Assembly (NCBI RefSeq): GCF_000717715.1
Contig: NZ_JOAI01000064.1
Location: 1-30,713, forward strand
Reading direction: 5' to 3'
DNA from: Streptomyces sp. NRRL B-24484
Lineage (GTDB): Bacteria > Actinomycetota > Actinomycetes > Streptomycetales > Streptomycetaceae
DNA length: 30,713 nt
Both the position numbers and the translations under genes were made by a program. Below are positions 1-9,687 of this stretch, piece by piece (positions within the stretch are counted from its first letter, which is position 1; every line of letters begins with the position of its first letter). The notes under the pieces were generated by a model. The model did not search any database. It was not told the origin of the DNA and worked only from the letters and a program-made list of their open reading frames with translations.

Positions 1-1
1 C

Positions 2-856
2 GGCCTGTGCGGGGTGCTGGCCGCGCACCGCCTCGGTGCGGGGCGGATCATCGCGCTCGGCCGGCACGAGCAGCGCACCGCGATCGCCCGCAGCTTCGGT
101 GCCACCGACGTCGTCGCCGAGCGCGGCGAGGCCGCGGTCGAGGCGGTCAGGGAGCTGACCGGCGGTCAGGGCGCGCACGCGGTGCTGGAGGCCGTCGGCA
201 CCGAGGAGTCGATGCGCACCGCGATCTCGATCGCCCGGGACGGCGGCGCGGTCGGCTACGTCGGCGTGCCGCACGGCGGCAGTGCCGGTGTCGACATCGC
301 CCAGATGTTCGGCCGCAACGTCACGCTGGCCGGCGGTGTCGCCCCCGCCCGGGCGTACATTCCGGAGCTGCTGCCGGACGTGCTGTCCGGCGCGATCGAC
401 CCGGGCCTGGTCTTCGACCGCACGGTCGGCCTCGACGGGGTGCCGGAGGGCTACCGCGCGATGCACGACCGCGAGGCGCTGAAGGTCCGCCGCGTGGACA
501 CTCCACCGGCCGCCGAGGCCGCCGCCGCAGACGTGCAACGGATCGAGGAGGGCGAGGAGTTCCGCGGCCTCAGGTCCGCCTTCCGGAGCTTCGCCTTCCC
601 GGTCACCATCGGCTTCATCCTCTGGTACCTGCTGTACGTGCTGCTGTCGAGCTACGCCCCGGCGTTCATGGCCACCAAGGTCGTCGGCCACGTCAACACC
701 GCCCTGGTGCTCGGCCTGCTGCAGTTCGTCTCCACCTTCGCCATCGCCGCCTGGTACGCCCGCTACGCGGCCCGCCGCCTCGACCCGCCCGCCGAGGCGA
801 TCCGCGGGAGCCACGGGGCCGCCGCCGTCCGCACCCCCCAGGAGGCCGCCGAATGA
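2..856 (+). CDS. Zinc-type alcohol dehydrogenase C-terminal part reading in frame into a DUF485 protein (5' partial)
   Basis: The gene enters from the left edge. Codons 1 to about 162 (positions 2-487) match the NAD-binding and C-terminal part of a medium-chain zinc-type dehydrogenase: GLCGVLAAHRLGAGRII is the start of the Rossmann fold, followed by FGATDVV, then GYRAMHDREALKV, which is the usual family C-terminus. The N-terminal catalytic zinc domain lies outside the window. A stop is expected just after EALKV, but the frame stays open through a DUF485 membrane domain to TGA 854-856. The last codons overlap the ATG of actP (ATGA). The reading is either a true fusion protein, a dehydrogenase that lost its stop, or a sequence/assembly artefact. 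Family assignment of both halves is solid; whether one polypeptide is made is not known. Confidence 0.7.
   Translation, partial: GLCGVLAAHRLGAGRIIALGRHEQRTAIARSFGATDVVAERGEAAVEAVRELTGGQGAHAVLEAVGTEESMRTAISIARDGGAVGYVGVPHGGSAGVDIAQMFGRNVTLAGGVAPARAYIPELLPDVLSGAIDPGLVFDRTVGLDGVPEGYRAMHDREALKVRRVDTPPAAEAAAADVQRIEEGEEFRGLRSAFRSFAFPVTIGFILWYLLYVLLSSYAPAFMATKVVGHVNTALVLGLLQFVSTFAIAAWYARYAARRLDPPAEAIRGSHGAAAVRTPQEAAE
494..856 (+). CDS. DUF485 small membrane protein (possible internal start of the fused frame)
   Basis: From GTG 494 the frame gives a 120-aa protein, the normal size for a stand-alone DUF485 protein. GAAGG at 481-485 lies 8 nt upstream and could serve as ribosome binding site. After a hydrophilic N-terminus comes the family core, EEFRGLRSAFRSFAFP, followed by two hydrophobic helices (roughly residues 35-57 and 70-92). 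DUF485 proteins are typically encoded directly upstream of acetate/solute-sodium symporters and are presumed accessory subunits; no biochemical role is established. Here the stop overlaps the actP start by ATGA, so the two are probably translationally coupled. The odd point is that the upstream dehydrogenase is in the same frame with no intervening stop. Confidence 0.75.
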   Translation: MDTPPAAEAAAADVQRIEEGEEFRGLRSAFRSFAFPVTIGFILWYLLYVLLSSYAPAFMATKVVGHVNTALVLGLLQFVSTFAIAAWYARYAARRLDPPAEAIRGSHGAAAVRTPQEAAE

Positions 857-2463
857 TCCAGCTGGCCAGCGCCGCGAGCGACCACCGCGGCCTCACCATG
901 ACGCTGTTCGGCCTGTTCGTGGCCGCCACCCTCGGCATCACCATCTGGGCCGGCCGGCAGACCAAGGACGCCGCCGACTTCTACGCCGGCGGCCGCGGCT
1001 TCACCGGCTTCCAGAACGGCCTCGCGATCTCCGGCGACTACATGTCCGCCGCGTCCTTCCTCGGCATCGCCGGCGCCATCGCGCTCTTCGGCTACGACGG
1101 TTTCCTCTACTCGATCGGCTTCCTGGTGGCCTGGCTGGTCGCCCTGCTGCTGGTCGCCGAACCGCTGCGCAACTCCGGCCGCTACACCATGGCCGACGTG
1201 CTGGCCTTCCGGATGCGGCAGCGCCCGGTGCGCACCGCCGCCGGCGTCTCGACCATCGTGGTGTCGATCTTCTACCTGCTGGCCCAGATGGTCGGCGCCG
1301 GCTCGCTGGTCGCCCTGCTGCTCGGGGTCAGCGGCGAGGGCGCCAAGCGCTGGACGATCGTCGCGGTCGGCGCGCTGATGGTGATCTACGTCGCGATCGG
1401 CGGCATGAAGGGCACCACCTGGGTGCAGATCGTCAAGGCGGTGCTGCTGATCGCCGGCACCGCGCTGATGACCGTCCTGGTGCTCGCCAAGTACCACTTC
1501 AACCTCTCCAGCCTGCTCGGCGCCGCCTCCGAGGCCAGCGGCAAGGGTGCCGCCTTCCTGGAGCCCGGGCTGAAGTACGGCACCACGGGCACCACCAAGC
1601 TGGACTTCCTCAGCCTCGGCCTCGCCCTGGTGCTGGGCACCGCTGGCCTGCCGCACATCCTGGTCCGCTTCTACACCGTGCCCACCGCGAAGGCCGCCCG
1701 GAAGTCCGTGCTCTGGGCGATCGGCATCATCGGCGGCTTCTACCTGATGACCCTGGCACTCGGCTTCGGCGCGGCCGCCCTGGTCGGCCCGAAGGCGATC
1801 AAGGCCTCCAACGCGGCCGGCAACACCGCGGCCCCGCTGCTCGCCCAGGAGCTCGGCGGCGGCGCCGGCTCCACCGGCGGCGCGATCCTGCTGGCGGTGA
1901 TCTCGGCGGTCGCCTTCGCCACCATCCTCGCCGTGGTCGCCGGGCTCACCCTGGCCTCCTCCGCCTCCTTCGCCCACGACCTGTGGGCCAACGTGATCCG
2001 GCGCGGCAAGGCCTCGGAGAAGGAGGAGGTCCGCTCGGCGAAGCTGGCCGCGGTGGCGATCGGCGCCATCGCCATCCTGCTGTCGATCTTCGCGGACAAG
2101 CTGAACGCCGCCGCCCTGGTCGCCCTGGCCTTCGCGGTCGCGGCCTCCGCCAACCTGCCGACCCTGCTCTACTCGCTCTTCTGGAAGCGGTTCAACACCA
2201 CCGGCGCGGTCAGCTCGGTCTACGCCGGACTGATCACCTCGGTCACCCTGGTGGTCTTCTCCACGGTGGTCTCCGGCGGCAAGAACTCGCTCTTCCCGCA
2301 CAGCGACTTCCACTGGTTCCCGCTGGAGAACCCCGGCCTGGTCTCCATCCCGGTCGGATTCCTCGCCGGCTGGATCGGCACCCTGCTGTCCAGGGAGACC
2401 GCCGACCCGGCGAAGTACGCTGAACTGGAGGTCCGTTCGCTCACCGGGCTCGGCGCCCACTGA
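853..2463 (+). CDS. actP: Cation/acetate symporter (solute:sodium symporter family)
   Basis: A 536-aa polytopic membrane protein with about 13 hydrophobic helices, the usual ActP size. Family signatures include FYAGGRGFTGFQNGLAISGDY near residues 35-60 and the glycine-rich segment GTAGLPHILVRFYTVP around residue 265, where the SSS family has its conserved loop. It should import acetate or another short monocarboxylate with a cation across the cytoplasmic membrane. Start ATG 853 overlaps the DUF485 stop, and GGAGG (841-845) sits 7 nt upstream. DUF485-ActP pairing is the common actinobacterial arrangement and supports the assignment. The precise substrate (acetate, pyruvate, propionate) cannot be told from sequence. 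A hairpin at 2519-2549 closes the unit. Confidence 0.9.
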   Translation: MIQLASAASDHRGLTMTLFGLFVAATLGITIWAGRQTKDAADFYAGGRGFTGFQNGLAISGDYMSAASFLGIAGAIALFGYDGFLYSIGFLVAWLVALLLVAEPLRNSGRYTMADVLAFRMRQRPVRTAAGVSTIVVSIFYLLAQMVGAGSLVALLLGVSGEGAKRWTIVAVGALMVIYVAIGGMKGTTWVQIVKAVLLIAGTALMTVLVLAKYHFNLSSLLGAASEASGKGAAFLEPGLKYGTTGTTKLDFLSLGLALVLGTAGLPHILVRFYTVPTAKAARKSVLWAIGIIGGFYLMTLALGFGAAALVGPKAIKASNAAGNTAAPLLAQELGGGAGSTGGAILLAVISAVAFATILAVVAGLTLASSASFAHDLWANVIRRGKASEKEEVRSAKLAAVAIGAIAILLSIFADKLNAAALVALAFAVAASANLPTLLYSLFWKRFNTTGAVSSVYAGLITSVTLVVFSTVVSGGKNSLFPHSDFHWFPLENPGLVSIPVGFLAGWIGTLLSRETADPAKYAELEVRSLTGLGAH

Positions 2464-2518
2464 CCGGAGCCCACCGACCGGACGTACCCCGGACGGGTAC
2501 CGCCCCGGTCGATAAGCT

Positions 2519-2549
2519 GGCCCGGCCCGCCCGCAACGGCGGCCGGGCC
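2519..2549 (+). terminator. GC-rich hairpin after actP
   Basis: GGCCCGGCC (2519-2527) pairs perfectly with GGCCGGGCC (2541-2549) across a 13-nt loop, 56 nt after the actP stop. There is no long U-tract, which is usual for streptomycetes. TAAGCT at 2513-2518 just before it could be a -10 box for moaA, in which case the hairpin would lie in the moaA leader instead. Confidence 0.55.
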
Positions 2550-2605
2550 GGCCGGTTTCCCGCACGGGTTCCCGGTGAAGACGGGTCTCAAGGAAGGGGG
2601 CCGCG

Positions 2606-3595
2606 ATGCTGCTCGACACCTTCGGCCGGCAGGCCGTGGATCTGCGCGTGTCCCTCACCGACCGCTGCAACCTGCGCTGCACCTACTGCATGCCCGAGGA
2701 GGGCCTGCAGTGGCTGGCGAAGCCGTCGCTGCTCACCGACGAGGAGATCGTCCGGCTGGTCGGCATCGCGGTGCGCGACCTCGGTGTCCGCGAAGTGCGG
2801 TTCACCGGCGGCGAGCCGCTGCTGCGGCCCGGCCTGGTCGGCATCGTCGCGGCCTGCGCCGAGCTGGGGCCCCGCCCCGAGCTCTCGCTCACCACCAACG
2901 GCATCGGCCTCGCCCGCACCGCGGCCGCCCTCAAGCAGGCCGGCCTGGACCGGGTGAACGTCTCGCTCGACACCCTCGACGAGGACACCTTCCACACCCT
3001 CACCCGGCGCCGCCGCCACCACGACGTGCTGGACGGTCTGGCCGCCGCCGAGGCCGCCGGGCTCAGCCCGGTCAAGCTCAACGCCGTCCTGATGCGCGGC
3101 GTCAACGACCACGAGGCCGCCGACCTGCTCGGCTGGTGCATCGAGCACGGCTACGAGCTGCGGTTCATCGAGCAGATGCCGCTCGACGCCCAGCACGGCT
3201 GGGACCGCTCGCAGATGGTCACCGCCGAGGAGATCCTCGTCCTGCTGCGGGCCCGTTACGACCTCACGCCGGAGCCGAGTGCGGCCCGCGGTGCGGCGCC
3301 GGCCGAGCGCTGGCTGGTGGACGGCGGCCCCGCCCGGGTCGGCGTCATCGCCTCGGTGACCCGGCCGTTCTGCCGGGCCTGCGACCGGACCCGGCTCACC
3401 GCGGACGGGCAGGTCCGCAACTGCCTCTTCGCCACGGACGAGACGGACCTGCGGGAGGCGCTGCGCTCGGGCGCCGGCGACGAGGAGATCGGCGAACTCT
3501 GGCGCAAGGCCATGTGGGGCAAGAAGGCCGGCGCCGGTATCGACGCCCCGAGCTTCCACCAGCCCGACCGCCCGATGTCCGCCATCGGCGGCTGA
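2606..3595 (+). CDS. moaA: GTP 3',8-cyclase, molybdenum cofactor biosynthesis
   Basis: A 329-aa radical SAM enzyme that converts GTP to 3',8-cyclo-7,8-dihydro-GTP, the first step of molybdopterin synthesis. The N-terminal radical SAM cluster motif is C21-NLR-C25-TY-C28, followed by TGGEP at 67-71. The second 4Fe-4S cluster that binds GTP is ligated by C246, C249 and C263 (CxxC-x13-C). The protein ends in GG, the double-glycine tail needed for activity in characterised MoaA. Length and motifs are complete, so it looks functional. ATG 2606 is chosen because AAGGAAGGGGG lies just upstream (about 2590-2600) and the N-terminus [20 protein letters not shown] is typical. No other moa genes are in the window, so it stands alone here. 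A shared hairpin with the convergent neighbour follows the stop. Confidence 0.96.
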   Translation: MLLDTFGRQAVDLRVSLTDRCNLRCTYCMPEEGLQWLAKPSLLTDEEIVRLVGIAVRDLGVREVRFTGGEPLLRPGLVGIVAACAELGPRPELSLTTNGIGLARTAAALKQAGLDRVNVSLDTLDEDTFHTLTRRRRHHDVLDGLAAAEAAGLSPVKLNAVLMRGVNDHEAADLLGWCIEHGYELRFIEQMPLDAQHGWDRSQMVTAEEILVLLRARYDLTPEPSAARGAAPAERWLVDGGPARVGVIASVTRPFCRACDRTRLTADGQVRNCLFATDETDLREALRSGAGDEEIGELWRKAMWGKKAGAGIDAPSFHQPDRPMSAIGG

Positions 3596-3607
3596 CCGGG
3601 GCGGCCG

Positions 3608-3634
3608 CTCAGGGGTGCGGATCACCCCCCTGAG
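3608..3634. terminator. Bidirectional hairpin between moaA and the convergent small gene
   Basis: CTCAGGGG (3608-3615) is complementary to CCCCTGAG (3627-3634), with two further inner pairs (TG/CA) around a short loop. It occupies the 42-nt gap between two convergent stop codons, so it can end transcription from both sides. Confidence 0.7.
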
Positions 3635-3637
3635 TGG

Positions 3638-3892
3638 TCAATCCTCGAAGCCGGCGAGGGGGACGACCTCCTTCAGGAAGCCGCGGACGCCGAGGAACTG
3701 GGAGAGGTGCTCGCGGTGGTCGTCGCAGGCGAGCCAGGTCTTGCGGCGGTCGGGGGTGTGCAGCTTGGGGTTGTTCCAGACCAGCACCCACCGGGCATCG
3801 TCGCGGCAGCCCTTCGCCGAGCAGACCGGCGGGCCGTCGGGGCCGGCGGAGGCGTCCGCGGTGCCGAAGAGGCCGAGCGAGGGGGTGTCCAT
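3638..3892 (-). CDS. Small conserved Cys/His protein, function unknown
   Basis: An 84-aa protein. After a variable N-terminus it has a well-formed core: CSAKGCRDDARWVLVWNN, then HTPDRRKTWLACDDHREHLSQF. The two Cys of CxxxxC plus the Cys and His of ACDDH and the following REH could form a small zinc site; this is inference. Similar short proteins occur widely in streptomycetes and are sometimes labelled acetone carboxylase in databases, but nothing here supports that reaction, since it is far too short and has no relevant domain. The frame is open upstream to 4057, but the upstream part is low-quality coding sequence, so ATG 3892 is preferred; the AGGA 9 nt before it is a weak ribosome binding site. 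It is convergent with moaA and shares its terminator. Confidence 0.8.
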   Translation of the reverse strand: MDTPSLGLFGTADASAGPDGPPVCSAKGCRDDARWVLVWNNPKLHTPDRRKTWLACDDHREHLSQFLGVRGFLKEVVPLAGFED

Positions 3893-4098
3893 GGTGGGCC
3901 GTCCTGGGGAGCTGCCGGAGCTGTCACGGCCAGTCTCGCACCCCGGGAAAGCGCTCCCGCACGCGGGCATGACGACGCCGGGCAGCCACGGGGGGAGCCG
4001 CCCGGCGTCGGTCTGTCGCTCCGACGGGGGATGCGGAGCGCGTACGCAGTATGTCACGCCACAACCCCCGCGTGGCTAGGCCTTTCATGATTAATCTG

Positions 4099-4114
4099 AG
4101 CCTCCGTTGAGGCT
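4099..4114. other. Small hairpin in an AT-rich patch between the small Cys/His gene and DUF3099
   Basis: AGCCTC (4099-4104), loop CGTT, GAGGCT (4109-4114). It adjoins the unusually AT-rich run CTTTCATGATTAATCTGAG (4082-4100). The 279-nt gap 3893-4171 has no convincing gene; the AT-rich patch probably belongs to the promoter region of the minus-strand gene at 3638-3892, though I cannot place clear -35 and -10 boxes. Confidence 0.35.
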
Positions 4115-4139
4115 TCTGCCGGGCAAATGCCAGCAGAAC

Positions 4140-4163
4140 CGGACGGATCGGGCAATCCGTCCG
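4140..4163 (-). terminator. Hairpin after the DUF3099 gene
   Basis: CGGACGGAT (4140-4148) pairs with ATCCGTCCG (4155-4163) around the 6-nt loop CGGGCA, a perfect 9-bp stem. It lies 8 nt beyond the minus-strand stop at 4172, the right place for a terminator. Confidence 0.7.
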
Positions 4164-4171
4164 TATGCGTC

Positions 4172-4564
4172 TCAGTCGGAAGCCGGGCCGGCGGCCCCGT
4201 CCCGGTCGGTGTCCTGGCCCGCGGCGGTGCTCGGGGTGGGTCGTCCGCCGCCGCCCGTGCCGCCGGGGCCGAGCATCAGCGGGGTCTCCGGCGGCACCGC
4301 GAAGGTGCTCGGCAGACCCGGGGCGCGCTCGCGGCCGGCGTTGGCGATCACCACCGCGAAGTACGGCAGCAGCACGCCGCCGGCCAGCGCGATGAACGCC
4401 AGGACCCGCTGGACGTCCCAGAGCACGACGGCCAGCAGCACGCAGACCGTACGGACGAGCATCGAGATCACGTACCGCCGCTGGCGGCCCCGCACGTCCT
4501 CCGTGAGGCCCGTCCGGGCCCCGGTGATCCGGAAGACCTGCCCGTTGTCGGAGCTCTTCGCCAT
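4172..4564 (-). CDS. DUF3099 family membrane protein
   Basis: A 130-aa protein with the DUF3099 core: RGRQRRYVISMLVRTVC leads into a first membrane helix (about 30-50), then a second helix ending in GGVLLPYFAVVIANAGRER (about 55-80). The last 50 residues are a polar Gly/Pro/Thr-rich cytoplasmic tail. The family is actinobacterial and of unknown function. ATG 4564 has GAAGG upstream at a suitable distance. The gene is downstream of kptA on the same strand, but an extended hairpin (4590-4642) in the 86-nt gap argues for a separate transcription unit. It has its own terminator hairpin at 4140-4163. Confidence 0.88.
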   Translation of the reverse strand: MAKSSDNGQVFRITGARTGLTEDVRGRQRRYVISMLVRTVCVLLAVVLWDVQRVLAFIALAGGVLLPYFAVVIANAGRERAPGLPSTFAVPPETPLMLGPGGTGGGGRPTPSTAAGQDTDRDGAAGPASD

Positions 4565-4589
4565 GGTTACCGCCTTCGTCCGTCACCGC

Positions 4590-4642
4590 GCCCCCGTGGG
4601 TGCGGCCCATTCACGGTACGCCGTGCCGGCCGTCACGGGGGC
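4590..4642 (-). terminator. Extended hairpin after kptA
   Basis: GCCCCCGTG (4590-4598) is the exact reverse complement of CACGGGGGC (4634-4642). Inside lies a second small hairpin, CACGG-TACG-CCGTG. It is placed 8 nt after the kptA stop on the minus strand and upstream of the DUF3099 start, fitting the end of the tldD-pmbA-kptA unit. Confidence 0.6.
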
Positions 4643-4650
4643 TCCGGGGC

Positions 4651-5196
4651 TCAGGCCTTCCGCAGGTAGTCGGGCGGGACGGCGTCGGTCAGCCAGACGC
4701 CGTTGGCGCTGACCCGGAAGACGTGGCCGTCGCGGGCCATCGCGGCGGCGTCCACCAGCAGGACGACCGGGCGGCCGTGCCGGGAGCCGACCCGGGTGGC
4801 CGTCTCGGTGTCGGCGGAGAGGTGCACGTCCCGGCGGGCCATCGGGCGCAGCCCCTCGTGGAAGATCGCGTCCAGGACCCGCCCGGTGGTGCCGTGGTAC
4901 AGCACCGCGGGCGGGTCGCTGGGCGGCAGGCCCAGGTCGACGTCGACCGTGTGGCCCTGGCTGGCGCGGATGGAGAGGCCGTCCTCGGAGAGGGCGAACC
5001 GGCGCTTGTTGTTCGTCTCCACGACGTGGTCCAGCTCGGCCCGGCTGACCGCCCGGCCGTGCCGGGCCAGCGCCGCGAGCAGGGTGTCCACCCCGACCCA
5101 GCCGGCCCCGTCCAGGGTGATGCCGACCGAGTCGGGGTCGTGCCGCAGGATGCGGGACAGCCGCTTGGAGACCCTGACCGTCTGCTTCTCGTCCAT
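4651..5196 (-). CDS. kptA: RNA 2'-phosphotransferase (Tpt1/KptA family)
   Basis: A 181-aa member of the Tpt1/KptA family. In fungi the enzyme removes the internal 2'-phosphate left after tRNA splicing, using NAD+ and releasing ADP-ribose 1'',2''-cyclic phosphate; in bacteria the physiological substrate is unknown. The family pattern is intact: LSRILRHDP (R18, H19), NNKRRF (62-67), IRASQGH (76-82), LYHGT (99-103), HLS (125-127) and the segment SRHGRPVVLLVDA after R135. The Arg-His-Arg-Arg catalytic tetrad is plausibly R18, H19, R65 and R135; this mapping is by eye. ATG 5196 is chosen because the protein begins with the usual short leader before VSKRLSRILRHDP, with GAGAGG upstream. It starts 35 nt after the pmbA stop on the same strand, so it is likely co-transcribed with tldD and pmbA. 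Confidence 0.93.
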   Translation of the reverse strand: MDEKQTVRVSKRLSRILRHDPDSVGITLDGAGWVGVDTLLAALARHGRAVSRAELDHVVETNNKRRFALSEDGLSIRASQGHTVDVDLGLPPSDPPAVLYHGTTGRVLDAIFHEGLRPMARRDVHLSADTETATRVGSRHGRPVVLLVDAAAMARDGHVFRVSANGVWLTDAVPPDYLRKA

Positions 5197-5231
5197 CGTT
5201 CCGGGAACCTCTCCCCCCGTGCCGGGCTCCG

Positions 5232-6628
5232 CTAGGAGGCCTGGCTGACCGAACTCATGTTGAAGTCGGCCACCCGGACCGGCGGCATCGCCGCCCGGGT
5301 GAACCAGTCGCCCCACTCGCGGGGCAGGCAGCGCTCGGTCCGTCCGACCTCGGTGATCCGCCCGAGGACGTCGACCGGCGACTCGTTGAACCGGAAGTTG
5401 TTGACCGCGCCGACGACCTCGCCGTCCTCCACCAGGTACACGCCGTCCCGGGTGAGACCGGTGAGCAGCAGCGTGGCCGGGTCGACCTCGCGGATGTACC
5501 AGAGGCAGGTGAGCAGCAGGCCCCGCTCGGTGCGGGCGATCATCTCCTCCAGGGTGGGCGCGGACGACTGGTCCGCGGTCTCCAGGACGAGGTTGTCGAC
5601 CGGCGGGTGCAGCGGCAGGCCGGTCAGCCCGGCCGAGTGCCGGGTGGTGAGCAGGTTGGCCAGCTCGCCGTCGCGGATCCAGTCGGTGGCGGTGAGCGGG
5701 TGGCCGTTGTCGAAGACCGAGTCGTTGTCGCCCGAGGAGTGGGTGAGGACGAACGGCGCGGCCTCCAGGCCGGGCTCGGCCGGGTCGGAGCGCAGGGTCA
5801 GCGGCAGCGGGCTGAGCCGCTCGCCGATCCGGGTGCCGCCGCCGGCCTTGGAGAAGACGGTGCGGCCCTCGGCGGCGTCCCGCCCGCCGGAGGACCAGCT
5901 GAGGTAGACCAGCAGGTCGGCGACGGCGGAGGGCGGCAGCAGCGTCTCGTAGCGGCCGGCCGGCAGGTCGATCCGCTTGCGGCCCCAGCCGAGCCGCCGG
6001 GTCAGCCCGGTGTGCAGCTCGGTGACGTCGATGTCGGTGAAGTCGCGGGTGGCCGCGCCCGCCCAGGCCGAGCCGGTGAGGTCGGCCGTCTTGGCGTTCA
6101 GCTCGACGGTGCCGGTCGGCTGGTCGTGCCGCAGCCGCAGGCCGGTGGAGGTGCCGAGGTAGCTGCTGGTCACCTCGTGCCGGGCGAAGCCGTACAGCAG
6201 CTCGCCGTTCTTGCGGGCCCGGGCGAAGGCCTCGCCGAGGGCCGGGGCGAAGGCCGCGAACACCTCGGCGGAGGTCTCGGCGGGCGGTGCGGTGAAGTCG
6301 GCGGAGGCCGGGCGGGACGGGATCAACGGCTGGGCGTCCTCGGCCGGGCCGGCGTCGCGGGCGGCCGCCTCGGCGGCGCGGACCAGCGACTCGACCTCGT
6401 CGAGGGTGACGGCCTCGCGGGAGACCACGCCGGAGGCGGTGCCCTCGGCGCCGCCGACGGTGGCGATCACGGTGAGCCGGCGGCCGCGGGTGACGCCGTT
6501 GGTGGTGAGGCCGTTGCCGGCCCAGCGCAGGTTGGCGCTGGAGTCCTCGTCGGCGATGACGACGCAGCCGTCCGCGCGGGACAGCTCCAGGGCGCGCTCG
6601 ACCAGCTCGTGGGGCTCGATGGCGTTCA

Positions 6629-6629
<1 letters not shown>
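5232..6629 (-). CDS. pmbA: PmbA/TldE, non-catalytic partner of the TldD metalloprotease
   Basis: A 465-aa TldD/PmbA-family protein, beginning MNAIEPHELVERALELS and containing GELLYGFARHEVTSSYLGTS and a C-terminal GVYLVEDGEVVGAVNNFRF segment typical of the family. It lacks the HExxxH zinc motif, as expected for the PmbA/TldE subunit, which forms a heterodimer with TldD. In E. coli the pair completes microcin B17 maturation and degrades CcdA antitoxin; the complex cleaves unfolded peptides threaded into its cavity. Start ATG 6629 overlaps the tldD stop by one base (TGATG), so the two subunits are translationally coupled. The stop is TAG at 5234-5232. No obvious peptide substrate gene is nearby. 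Confidence 0.93.
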
Positions 6630-8161
<1,532 letters not shown>

Positions 8162-8310
8162 CGGGCTCCCTGGGTCGAACGGTCCGGGACGGCGGGCGCC
8201 CCGGGCAGGGGAACCCGCATCGCATCATGGACCGCCGAACACACCCGGGGCCAGCGAATTCACCCGAAACCGCGCGCGTCGCCCGCCGCACCACCCGTAC
8301 CGACGGACCG

Positions 8311-9447
8311 TCAGGCGACCGTCTCCCACCAGCCGTCCAGCTCCTGCGGCTGGTCGACGTCGACCCGCTCGCCGGGCCGCGGCACGACCAGCGGCACGGC
8401 CTGCGCCTTGGCCTCCACCAGCAGCCGCTCGATCGGTTCCGACCACGGGTGCAGACCCAGGTTGAAGGTGCACCAGTGCACCGGCACCAGCAGCCCGGCC
8501 TTCAGCTCCCGGTGGGCGCGGACGGCGTCCTCCGGCGTCATGTGGATGTCGGCCCACGCCTCGTCGTACGCGCCGATCTGCACCAGCGCCGCGTCGAACG
8601 GGCCGTGCTGCTCGCCGATCCGCGCGTAGCCCTCGAAGTAGCCGGAGTCGCCGGTGTAGTACACCTTGCGGGTCGGCCCGGCGATCACCCAGGAGCCCCA
8701 CAGCGTGGTGTTGCGGGTGGTGCCGCGGCCGGAGAAGTGGTGCGCCGAGGTCAGCGTGAGGGTGAGCGAGCCCAGGGTGCAGGTCTCGTCCCAGTCGAGC
8801 TCGATGATCCGGTGCTCCGGCACGCCCCACCGGCGCAGGTGGCTGCCGATGCCCAGCGGCACCAGGAACGGCGCCGACTGCAGCGTCGCCAGCCGCTTCA
8901 CGGTCGCCATGTCGAGGTGGTCGTAGTGGTCGTGCGAGATCAGCACCGCGTCGACCGGCGGCAGCTCGGCCAGGCCGACCGGCACCGGGTGCAGCCGCTT
9001 CGGGCCGACGTGCGCGGACGGCGAGCAGCGGTCGCTCCAGATCGGGTCCAGCAGCACCCGGCTGCCCTCGATCTCGACCAGCGCGGAGGCGTGGCCGTAC
9101 CAGACCACCTCGACCCCCTCGGCGGCCCGCCCGGTGTGCTGCGTGCGCACCGTCGGCACGGGCAGCGCGGGCGTGCGGCCCTCGCGGTCGAACAGCATCC
9201 GGCGGACCGTCTCGGCACCGGGCGCGGACGCCCGTGCCAGGTCCGACGCGGCGTTGTGGAACACGCCGTCCCGGTACTGCGGCGAGCGGCGGATCCGCTC
9301 CTCGCGCTCGCCGTCCGGCCGTCCGCCGAACGCCGCCGGCAGGTCGCGCAGCGCCCACGCCGCGCCGCCCGCCGCCGCGGCCAGCGCCGTCAGGGCCAGC
9401 AGGCGGCCCCGCCGCCCGGTGGAACCGGTGGGCCGTACCTCGGTCAT
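8311..9447 (-). CDS. Membrane-tethered or exported metallo-beta-lactamase-fold hydrolase (NAPE-PLD/UlaG-like)
   Basis: A 378-aa protein with a short basic N-terminus (GRRGR, residues 11-15) followed by a hydrophobic stretch at about 16-33, giving a signal anchor or possibly a Tat-type signal. The remainder is a metallo-beta-lactamase fold with the metal motif H172-D-H174-Y-D176-H177, a TGDSGY segment and PVHW near the end. Segments VVWYGHASALVEIEGSRVLL and DPIWSDRCSP resemble N-acyl-phosphatidylethanolamine phospholipase D-like and UlaG-like hydrolases, which act on phospholipids or lactones. The actual substrate is unknown. ATG 9447 has GGGAG at about 6 nt; the frame is open further upstream to 9561, but that part does not look coding. 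It is divergent from fabG. Confidence 0.85.
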   Translation of the reverse strand: MTEVRPTGSTGRRGRLLALTALAAAAGGAAWALRDLPAAFGGRPDGEREERIRRSPQYRDGVFHNAASDLARASAPGAETVRRMLFDREGRTPALPVPTVRTQHTGRAAEGVEVVWYGHASALVEIEGSRVLLDPIWSDRCSPSAHVGPKRLHPVPVGLAELPPVDAVLISHDHYDHLDMATVKRLATLQSAPFLVPLGIGSHLRRWGVPEHRIIELDWDETCTLGSLTLTLTSAHHFSGRGTTRNTTLWGSWVIAGPTRKVYYTGDSGYFEGYARIGEQHGPFDAALVQIGAYDEAWADIHMTPEDAVRAHRELKAGLLVPVHWCTFNLGLHPWSEPIERLLVEAKAQAVPLVVPRPGERVDVDQPQELDGWWETVA

Positions 9448-9643
9448 CCGTGCTCCCGCTCTCTCGTCACCGACCGTGTGCCGGGCCTCGCTGATGGTGC
9501 GGCCCGCGACCGGGACGCCCAGAGGGCAACGGCCACGGCCCGGCCGGTTGTTCCCGTCCAAGTCGGACGCGTTGTCGGGATGCGACAGTTCCCGCCGGAC
9601 GGACCTGTGGGAGGTCGATTCGTCGCGGGCTCACCGGGACCGA

Positions 9644-9649
9644 TAGCGT
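9644..9649 (+). promoter_or_regulatory. Candidate -10 box for fabG-fabI
   Basis: TAGCGT fits the streptomycete -10 consensus, with a likely start near 9656 and a leader of about 90 nt. I cannot see a good -35. The divergent gap 9448-9745 otherwise holds no gene. The leader contains a perfect 7-bp hairpin (GGCGGCC-AACC-GGCCGCC, 9688-9705). Confidence 0.4.
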
Positions 9650-9687
9650 CACAGTGCGTACGCGTCACCGGCGTACCGCTGCGGCCC

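Noticed and set aside
480..482. TGA in another frame just before the DUF485 internal start, as the true dehydrogenase stop after a frameshift
   Set aside because: The REALKV ending, typical of the family, is read in the open frame up to 487, past this TGA, so a frameshift before 480 would destroy a conserved terminus. Raw reads could still overturn this.
2464..2605. Molybdenum-cofactor riboswitch upstream of moaA
   Set aside because: The gap holds one simple hairpin and a ribosome binding site; the multi-stem riboswitch fold is not apparent.
763..2682. Long minus-strand open frame opposite actP
   Set aside because: It is an antisense shadow in very GC-rich DNA; the sense frame encodes an intact symporter with family motifs, while this one has only Gly/Arg/Asp-rich low-information sequence.
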